In this document: one piece after another, positions 56,973-64,000 of the stretch
Layout: the number at the start of each line of letters is the position of its first letter
Numbering within the stretch: the first letter of the stretch is position 1
Origin: Pyxicephalus adspersus
Taxonomy: Eukaryota; Chordata; Amphibia; Anura; Pyxicephalidae
NCBI RefSeq assembly: GCF_032062135.1
Contig: NC_092858.1
Span: 168,293,736-168,357,735, forward strand
DNA length: 64,000 nucleotides
Direction of reading: 5' to 3'
The notes under the pieces: generated by a model
Told to the model about the DNA's origin: nothing
The model's database searches: none
The model's input: only the letters and a program-made list of their open reading frames with translations
Translations under genes and position numbers: made by a program

Positions 56973-57540
56973 GCTCAATCTTTACCTCTAGATCTTTTGA
57001 GGCAGACCTATCATCACATTTTTAACAATAAAACCGATGGCTATCCCTTTTATATCATTAAATCCTAATTTTTTTTTACGTATTTGGGGAGTTCTCTTCC
57101 CTTATATCTTTGCCACAGTGATGAAGACAGAAGAGGGAACCTGCAGCCTTTTGGGATACTTGCATTATATCCCAGGAGGAGGCTGTGGGCTGCTCCTTTT
57201 GCATATGCCTTAGATCAAGCATGTGTCATTAGGAGGTTTTTCTGGAATGTAAAATAAAAAAGTTCTTGATCTCATGTATGCGCAGTGAAATCTGCACTTT
57301 TTTTACATCTGGCAGAAGACACATTACCTGACCTTGCACCTGCAGCATGCAAGTTTGGGTGGTGTGAATAAAAACGCAGAACAAAGAAGACGGCAGTGCT
57401 GGACGGGACGGCAAGCAACGGAAAGAAAACGGTAGCTGAGACAGCTAAGAACTCACTGGGCTCAGTTTGTGGATGGATTGAGGGCTTTTCACAAGTAATG
57501 GTAAATGATTTTTCTTTTTTGTGAAAGTTCTGCTTTTTTA
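56973..57540 (+). repeat. Interspersed repeat family of 9422-9900, copy 3
   Basis: 'ggcagacctatcatcacatt', 'cagccttttgggatacttgc', 'tatcccaggaggaggctg', 'gctgctccttttgcatatgc' and 'aagaagacggcagtgctgga' follow the same order as in copy 1. It starts directly after the LINE tail. Confidence 0.6.
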
Positions 57541-57569
57541 TTATTCCTCCGTTACCCTCCGTTGGCACT

Positions 57570-57830
57570 TAGGGCTAAATCACATGGCTGGCAGGTCCTA
57601 GCAAACGGCTACCATGCACTCAGGAGCTGCAAACCACACCTGATTTGCATGAGACTGCAGCCACAGAGGAAATATTCAAGCAGTAACCATGTGGTCAAAC
57701 ATGACTCGCTTTTCTTGAACTGTGCCTTGATCTGTCTCAGACATCTGCAGCTGTGTGCAAAAAATGGTTCCCAACCTCTCCCATTCACTTCAATGCTGCA
57801 ACTAACCATGGGAATTAAATGACCCCTACT
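57570..57830. repeat. Interspersed repeat resembling 9180-9430
   Basis: 'aaatcacatggctggcaggt', 'gcatgagactgcagccacag' and 'ccattcacttcaatgctgca' are typical of this loose family; compare 'cctctcccattca' at 30045. By-eye match. Confidence 0.35.
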
Positions 57831-58098
57831 CAAGTTAAAAAGTTGACATTGCTCTTTTATTCCTTTGTTCTGACTTTTATTTCTTTAGCATCCCTTTTTA
57901 AAAATTTTGGGTTAACCACAAAATTGACCACTCCAAATTTTTACAGGAAACTAGAACATAATCATTTTCTGTAAAAGCTTCTGAAGCTGCAACACATTAA
58001 TGAACCACTTTAGGAAATAAAAGTTTTGTTAGGGTTAACAGGCAACTTCCCCTTAATACATAAAACAGGAATCGTACTAGAGAACTACAGGTTTATCC
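57831..58098. other. Spacer, nothing recognised
   Basis: No feature seen. Confidence 0.4.
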
Positions 58099-58311
58099 TA
58101 CAGTCATGGCCAAAAGTATTGGCCCCCTTGTCATGGGTCCTACAGCAGGGGAATGATCCAAAGCATACTTCAAAAAGCACCCAACAATGGTTTAAGACAA
58201 AGCACTGGAGAGTTCCAAAGCGGTTCCCATGGAGAACCTGTGAAGAGATTTAAAAACAGTAGCTGGGAGAAGAAACTCTTCAAATATGAGAGACCTGGAG
58301 CAGCTGGCATT
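58099..58311 (+). pseudogene. Tc1/mariner element: terminal repeat fused to transposase C-terminal fragment
   Basis: 58099-58129 (tacagtcatggccaaaagta, then ttggccccctt) is the typical terminal inverted repeat of a Tc1-like element. Immediately after, a plus frame reads LQQGNDPKHTSKSTQQWFK, the conserved D-P-K-H-T-S-K region of the DDE catalytic domain. A shifted frame then gives DLKTVAGRRNSSNMRDLEQL, the usual tail. The whole N-terminal half of the transposase is deleted. It ends where Penelope-like coding sequence begins. Confidence 0.85.
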
Positions 58312-59195
58312 ATATAGCAGCATACCGCTCCATCTAGGTATCACAAATATCTCAAAATGCCTACATACAGCATATATTATGTCAGCAAACCAAAACCAGT
58401 TCATCATATTTTTACTTACATATATTCTCCACAGAAATATATTCACTTTTGACAATAAAACATATATACAGACACGGTGTAGCAATGGGCACGAATAGTG
58501 CACCATCCTACGTCAATTTATATTTAGGGGAGTGGGAAACGACCCTATTCTCCAATCCAAACATGCTACCATATAAACAACATACCACTTTGTGGAAATG
58601 TTATATAGATGATGTCCTTTTGATATGGACGAGATCCATACTAGTTCTTACAAAATTCTTCGAACAAATACAACATATTGATTTAAATTTAAAATTTACC
58701 ATGAATTACAACTCAACACAAATATAATTCCTAGACCTATACATCACGATTGATGACAACCATCAAATATCAGCTACATTTTTTTCGCAAAACTACAGCA
58801 GGCAATACTATACTTCACGCAGAATGTTCTCAACCCAAAGCCCTCATAAACAGTATACCATACAGTCAATATTTAAGGTTTAGAAGGACCTGAACCACAG
58901 ACAAAACTTTCAAAAAAAAGCCAATGGTTTACGCAATAGATTACCGACAATAAGCTTCTTCAAAAATCATACCAAAAAGCAGTATCACATCAGAGAAAAG
59001 ATTTCCTCTTTAAGGATAAACAGATAAACAATCCCCAAATAACTTGGGTAATCACACAATACAACCAACATCATAACATTCTCTTTAACACTCTAGCCCA
59101 AAACTGGCATATACTACGCTCTGATCCCCAGGTAAGCAAGTTTTTTGGAGAACGTCCCCTAATTACTTACCGCAAATCTCAATTTGAAATTTGAG
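58310..59195 (+). pseudogene. Penelope-like retroelement, reverse transcriptase fragment
   Basis: Plus-strand frames read LYSSIPLHLGITNISKCLH, IFTFDNKTYIQT, GVAMGTNSAPSYVNLYLGEW and CYIDDVLLIW (catalytic YIDD at 58602-58613). FLDLYI and, further on, a frame with QITWVITQYNQHHNILFNTL and FFGERPLITYRKSQFE (about 59035-59190) follow. The order and wording are those of Penelope/Neptune-type elements: RT palm, thumb, then the 'RPxITYRK' linker before the GIY-YIG endonuclease. The endonuclease itself is not found. Frameshifts near 58480 and 58730 and stops beyond make it dead. The N-terminal part is cut at the Tc1 junction. Confidence 0.85.
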
Positions 59196-59222
59196 AATGA
59201 GATTTGCAGTAAGTAATTAAGA
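59157..59222. repeat. Inverted repeat at the Penelope-like break point
   Basis: 'cctaattacttaccgcaaat' with 'ctcaattt' is mirrored by 'aaatttgagaatgagatttg' and 'cagtaagtaattaag'. Arms of about 30 bp lie almost adjacent. The left arm is coding sequence of the element, so the right arm looks like a local inverted duplication. Confidence 0.85.
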
Positions 59223-61494
59223 GTCATTCTCCAATAAATTTACTTACTAATACTGACAACCAAAGATGAGATAAAATGTAAAGCCCTGAATATAGTATTG
59301 TCCCAAATTTCTTGGAATAGTTGGGGGACCTTTAGGACCTCCAAAAAAAACAAACGTCATTTTTCCAAAACCTAATGGTAAAACATAGGCAGGAATAGCT
59401 GTATTTAAAATGTATATTGTTGGGTGAAGTAGTAAGGGCGACCTATAGGAGCATTTCCAAGGTATACAAAAATGTAGAAATAAGGGATAAAACACATTTT
59501 ATACCAATCAATGGGTTCATTAGCATTTCCAAATGTCACTCATTACCATCCCAATGCTTGTAGATATAATAGTATTTTATCTTTATTCAGAAATATTTCT
59601 GTGAATGTGACTCTCACATATTCATATATTCCAGGAAAACCTATTGTATTACAAAAGGCTGGGGTGACAGTTGCAGTATAAAATAATACTAATAATGTAA
59701 ATAATAGTGACATTTATAACATGACTGTAAGGTTTATTTTTTAAGTATTGTAATTAGTAGTCCCTCTAATATTAAAACCATACTCTTTATTAGGCTTGAG
59801 GCTTTCATTAATAGAAAATGGAGACAAGCACATGTTTACACCTCTGAAATCATCATTAAAAGAACACACACACACACACATAAGAAAAACTTTTTATTGT
59901 TCTTTTTTCAACTAATACTTACCTTTGCAGGTCCAGCAACGTCCAAATAGTATCCCATGACAATCCATCTAACTCCAGCTGTCCCCTTTACATCCATCCT
60001 TGGCTAACCAAGCTGAACACAATGACAGGAGCTCCACTCAGATAGGCAGAGATGCTGTCATTGTGATCAGCCAATCAAGCATGGGGGCAGTCGAGGACAG
60101 CTGCCCTCTTGTTGGATTGGCTGGATACATCTAATTAATGACAGGAGCTCTACCCACCCAGGATTATATACACTTTATTTATTCCTTTATAGATCCTATA
60201 GGGATGCAAATTCTTTATCAGACTATATAGAAGACTTGAAGAGGAGTTGAACAGGTGACAGTTGTTCCCTCTTCTGGTGCCTAAATGACATTTCAGAATT
60301 TCTAACAAGAAAGCCCAGCACTTCCTGCTTGATTTTTTGAGTTCCTTTGGACAAGCAAGACTCATATAGACATATATGTATGTTATGAGAGGAGAGTGTG
60401 TGTCTTAGTTTTGATTCACTCAGCTGTATTTAAATAGAAACTAAACCTAATCACTAAAACATCATATAAGCTTTAAAATGTTCATGTCATTATAAAGGTC
60501 ATTTTCAGTTGTTTCCATTGCATCTTTCAATAAAAGAATTATTAATGATTCTGCCATAAAGATCTTTGTTCAGGCACTTTGTAGAGTCACAACAGTCCCC
60601 CAACTGTGCTCCTGAATTGTCACGTGTTGGTTTTTGATTGACACTTCTTACAAACATTACACAGGAATGGTCTAGTATTGTCACAATGTAGAAACCAGTT
60701 CCGACCAATGACGGGCAGCCATTGCTGAAGAGAGTGCATGTAGAGGAAAAGGATGAAAGAGGCTGGAAAAGCTCAGTAGCAGCACAGGGATTAGAACAAT
60801 GATAAAAGGTGAAAACAAGTATATTATGGGTATTACCTATTGTTAAAATTGAAACTGTTCATTGAAAATTTCAAAATTTAAATGAAATGTTTATAATACA
60901 CAAGGCAATAGCAAACAAATGTTAACCATCCAGGGTACAAATCTCAATATACCTTTATGGTTTCTTTTCCTGCAAAGCACGCACAGAAAATAATCAAGGA
61001 AGTGAAGCCACTTCTGAGCCTCCATGAAAAAAATACAAGGTTTATTTTATACTTTATTACAAACTGTGATCATGATATCCAGTTGGCGATAAATCCCCAG
61101 GATATCCAGTGCAAAGTCTAACACATCCAGTCATCCGCAAAAGTGAAAATGGGTCTAAGGTGCCGAAATTGGAGGTTTTAGCGGAGATTGTCTTTATTTA
61201 ACTCTTTGTAGAAAGCCAGCTTGCAGATTTCACAAGTAGACTTTATGGGAACAAATCACAGCGCAGTGACAGAATGCTGATCGGTCTTAACAGTCTAAAA
61301 AAGAAAAGAAATATTTATCTTGCAATTGTGGGAACACAAATGATACAAGAAATGTACAAATTATAAAAAACATGGTAATGGTAGTGAGTCAAGCCTTAAA
61401 GATCCGGGCTCGTAATTGCTAGTGAAAGGGTAAAGAACAGCTTTATTAACAAGGAGGCATGGCCTATAAGTGCAATGAGCCAATACGGGTGAGA
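59223..61494. other. Intergenic, nothing clearly recognised
   Basis: A (CA)n tract at about 59864-59881. A segment at 59930-60160 has 'atgacaggagct(c/t)' twice (about 60022 and 60139) and mirrored 'ggctaaccaagc'/'gatcagccaatc' words, perhaps a small MITE. No coding support elsewhere. Confidence 0.35.
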
Positions 61495-61682
61495 TTACTG
61501 GGGGTTCCTTGAGCAATGAGCAATTTGTTCCTCTCACGTCAGTTTTGCTAAGACCAATGGTCTTTTTGCCTATCAGTAAAGGTGACATTCTTCCCATTGA
61601 CCACTACACTGATCTAATGTTCCGGGAGGATATTAAAGTTATTTCAAGTATTTACCTGAGGTAACGTGGTTGAACAACACTG
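61495..61682 (-). mobile_element. hAT MITE (CAGTG family), truncated copy on the minus strand
   Basis: The reverse complement starts CAGTGTTGTTCAACC (61682 end) and contains 'aaaaagaccattggtcttag', 'aactgacgtgagaggaacaa' and 'attgctcattgctcaaggaa', collinear with 37902-38140. Confidence 0.75.
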
Positions 61683-62484
61683 CTTTAGGGTGCTCAGACA
61701 TTTTTAAAAGCTGTTTTTAAAATTATTAAATCAGCACCTTTCACGTAATTAATATTGAGTGAATCTGGCATGAGGGTTCATATTAACCCTTTTTGTTTTA
61801 GGGTTCCTCTATCCTGTTTCTCCAAAATTATGAAAAATTGTGTCACTAATTACCTTTTTTTATAAATCTTTTCCACAATGTTTTATCAACCAAATATCAT
61901 TAGGTTAGATTTTTCATGTGTTTTGGAGTGATTCAGACCAGCAGCCCCGCAGGAAAACTCCTTCAGCAATGATATAGCGATAGACCTGTGGGCCCAATGA
62001 GGAATTTAGACCAGGACCCTGCCTTCCAAAGCAACCCTCCACTACTGCTAATGGCCTTCTAGTTACAAATCCAGGGGCCCCACTGCTATTTTTTAAATGA
62101 CCCTTACCATTTAGGACATGCTCCTTCACATTAAGAGCATTCAGATTATCCATTATGGAGTCAGGAACTGGGAACTAATGGTAGAATATCTCCTTTCTGC
62201 ACAACAGTGAGCGGCCAGACAGTAGGAATGAAGTGGGCCCAACTGACCCTCTGGAGTAATGGGCCCAGTTTCTAGCAAGACTTTTGCAACCCCTGTTCAT
62301 ACAATACTTGCTCATTAGATTAAGTTTTAAACACAGGGCTAGAGGTGTCCAAATTTTATAAGCAATTTGAAAAATCCTAAGAGCTGCAGAAATGTTCAGG
62401 CACATGATCTTTTAATGGTTATCCATATAAATCCTGAACAGGGTTGTTTTTTATGTTTAGCTCTATTTATGGGAATGAACTCAT
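61683..62484. other. Intergenic, nothing recognised
   Basis: Mixed AT-rich sequence; minus ORFs at 61914-62153 and 62175-62405 carry no domain. Confidence 0.4.
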
Positions 62485-62709
62485 TGAGCCTGATTTAATA
62501 AAGCTCTTCACCGCTGAAGAAGAAAGACTATCATGGAAGAACCTACGTGATTCAGCAAGCCCGAAAAAGAATTCTGAAAAAACATTTCCTATTAGTTCAC
62601 AAATGTTTTTATTCGCAGATCACATCTATTCAAGATTTGCTGCATCACCCAAATTTTCCAATGATAGTTTATCTTCCCCAGTCTTGGAAAACTTTAATAA
62701 GTTAGGCCC
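62485..62709. repeat. Palindromic MITE, copy 6
   Basis: 'gagcctgatttaataaagct' at the left and 'aaaactttaataagttaggc' at the right are inverted matches to the reference ends. The arms are more diverged (ctatcatggaagaacctacg) and closest to copies 1 and 5. Confidence 0.8.
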
Positions 62710-63183
62710 ATTGTTTCCTTTTGGCAAGTGCGGGAGTTAATTATATTTGGGAAAATGTTTGGGAACTTATTGGCAACTACTACTTATTGATATAGATTTC
62801 TCTGAAACAGGAATAGTTAGAAAGTGCAAAGGAATAAAAGTTTTGGTTCCTAGATACCATTTAATGAAAGAAATGAAATGCCATTTTGATATTTACCACT
62901 TGGTGACAGCATAACACCTGTTATGATCATTCTGAAATTCAAACATAGAAATAAAGTAATTGCATCTTTTATGAATTGAATTTCCTGCACTAAAAGGGTA
63001 TTGAGAAGGAGTTGTGCTATTCATATGACGACTTTAGGGTCAGCTTGACACTATATTGTGTTTTACAGCCAATTCAAACTGGTTTTAACACATCCAAGCG
63101 CACCGAACACCACACCTGATTTTTTTATTTTAGTGATACAATGCCTTATCATGCTTTGCTTCAGTGGGTTGTGGGGGTGTATA

Positions 63184-63227
<44 letters not shown>

Positions 63228-63348
63228 TATATATATATACAGTATATTATACCAAACCACCCTACAATGATTACGTCTTCCAATCATCAAACAATTCCTA
63301 TGAGAATAAAGCCTAACCTGACTACTAATACATTGACAGTGCTGATGT
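62710..63348 (-). other. Probable 3' UTR/downstream flank of the SH3BGR-like exon
   Basis: A minus-strand AATAAA at 63124-63129 lies about 220 nt after the TAG stop and could be the polyadenylation signal. A (TA)n microsatellite occupies about 63181-63239. No other feature recognised. Confidence 0.35.
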
Positions 63349-63435
63349 CTATGATTCCTCCTCTTCTTCTTCCTCTTCTTCTTCCTCAGCTTCTTCCTCC
63401 TCTTCACCTTGTTCATCATCGGCCTCTCCTCCCTC
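63349..63435 (-). CDS. sh3bgr: Last coding exon of an SH3BGR-like gene (Glu-rich C-terminus)
   Basis: On the minus strand a good acceptor (tttttatccctag) precedes GAG at 63435. The 28 codons that follow read EGGEADDEQGEEEEEAEEEE, then further Glu and a final Ser before TAG at 63349-63351. SH3BGR (SH3 domain-binding glutamic acid-rich protein) has a thioredoxin-like domain and a Glu-rich tail ending, as I recall for the human protein, in an acidic run and Ser. It is the upstream, same-strand neighbour of B3GALT5 on human chromosome 21, which fits the order here. Upstream exons would lie to the right of 64000; none was found in 63436-64000. Other Glu-rich proteins, or a chance GAA/GAG tract, are the alternatives. 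The CTTCTTCC tract alone could be a microsatellite, but the clean stop, the acceptor and the mixed Gly/Ala/Asp/Gln part argue for coding. Confidence 0.55.
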   Translation of the reverse strand, partial: EGGEADDEQGEEEEEAEEEEEEEEEEES

Positions 63436-64000
63436 CTAGGGATAAAAACATATAAGGAGATGAGGAAAATAGTCAGTTAAATAACAATCCAATTCCTAAA
63501 GAATATCTATGACCTTCTGATAAAAAAAAAAGAAAATGTGGAATAAAAAAAATGTTCTGGGGGCGTGGTTATCAGTATTGTCACTCTCGGCAGACCCTGT
63601 CCCGCCCATTGTTTTCTTGATTGACAGTTGTGCCTCTGCTGCTGAACCCCTCCCACTGTGATCTGCAGTGTCTGGGACGGGGTGTACATGAGACACAAAT
63701 GAACGTTTTAGCTTAGTCGGAGAAGGATGTTTTTTGAGGCTTGTTAACAACCTGGATTTAGGATTCCATGCAGGAACCTAGAGTTATAAATGTAGTAGGT
63801 ATGTGCACAGATAGTGTTTCCCTCCCTTGAGGTTTTAATTTTTGCCAACCCCTTAAACTCACATATAAATTTGTTGAAAAGAAGAATAGAGAAAGTAGTG
63901 AAAACTTTTTTGGAAACTGAGAACTTGGTATTAGATGACCTGCAGCAATTCCCAGCAGTGCTCCATAAACTTCAGCTACAGTCGACAGGAAATACCTTCT
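63436..64000 (-). other. Probable intron of the SH3BGR-like gene
   Basis: No further acidic or thioredoxin-like exon was recognised. 63560-63690 is less AT-rich (gggggcgtggttatcagtat, cacaaatgaacg) and may be a repeat fragment. Confidence 0.3.

Noticed and set aside
63141..63455. Plus-strand ORF with Ile-Tyr repeats and minus ORF 63222-63419
   Set aside because: Products of the (TA)n microsatellite and shadow frames of the Glu-rich exon.
1..64000. tRNA, rRNA, snRNA or CRISPR-like features
   Set aside because: No cloverleaf B-box arrangement, rRNA wording or regularly spaced identical repeats was recognised; the tRNA-like 18-mer at 48475 is a retroelement primer-binding site.

Overview
The window looks like a vertebrate nuclear genome segment, most probably from a neobatrachian (ranoid-type) frog. 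It is AT-rich and gene-poor, with a 332-base assembly gap near the left end. It is packed with decayed transposons of many classes: Ty3/gypsy, L1/Tx1-like, L2/CR1-like, Penelope-like, Tc1/mariner, several hAT families and TTAA-targeting (piggyBac-type) MITEs. The species-group call comes from remembered repeat families (a palindromic MITE ending GGCCTGATTTATTAAAG, and hAT ends rich in CGAATTCGAA) and from the b3galt5-like gene. It is an inference.

Host genes, all on the minus strand. (1) The C-terminal two thirds of a beta-1,3-galactosyltransferase 5-like gene lies at 866-1489; the N-terminus and start fall in the gap. (2) A frameshifted b3galt5-like pseudogene lies at about 38429-38925. (3) A Glu-rich terminal exon at 63349-63435 matches what is expected of the last exon of SH3BGR. 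Read on the minus strand the order is sh3bgr, b3galt5 pseudogene, b3galt5-like gene. From memory, human chromosome 21 has SH3BGR followed by B3GALT5 in the same orientation, so the window probably is this conserved interval expanded by transposons. An orphan 117-nt candidate exon (20139-20255, minus) is also noted.

Transposon layout. 1-12 kb: palindromic MITEs, a 62-bp tandem repeat, a large hairpin element, a hAT MITE with TIRs and an LTR copy. 12.5-16.4 kb: an L2-like 3' end, a hAT family carrying about 97-bp internal repeats, a hAT transposase C-terminus and a 591-bp solo LTR. 18-24 kb: a strongly palindromic MITE, a degenerate tandem array, a GC-rich TTAA MITE, an LTR-like element and an L2-like tail. 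26-38 kb: an L2/CR1 endonuclease fragment, LTR-like copies, a TTAA MITE nested inside a hAT MITE, and a solo LTR with a perfect 5-bp target duplication. 41-43.7 kb: a decayed hAT transposase gene followed by a 95-bp minisatellite. 47.7-51.6 kb: a 5' LTR plus gag-pol of a Ty3/gypsy element, broken by stops and cut off inside RNase H. 52.5-57 kb: a nearly complete but dead L1/Tx1-like ORF2 with its 3' UTR. 58.1-59.2 kb: a Tc1 fragment abutting a Penelope-like fragment.

No RNA genes, CRISPR arrays or prokaryotic features were seen. I found no clear new biological system. The best leads are the inferred SH3BGR-B3GALT5 synteny with a dead second galactosyltransferase copy, the nested insertion with a paralogous empty site, the Tc1/Penelope junction and the hAT family with an expanding internal minisatellite.
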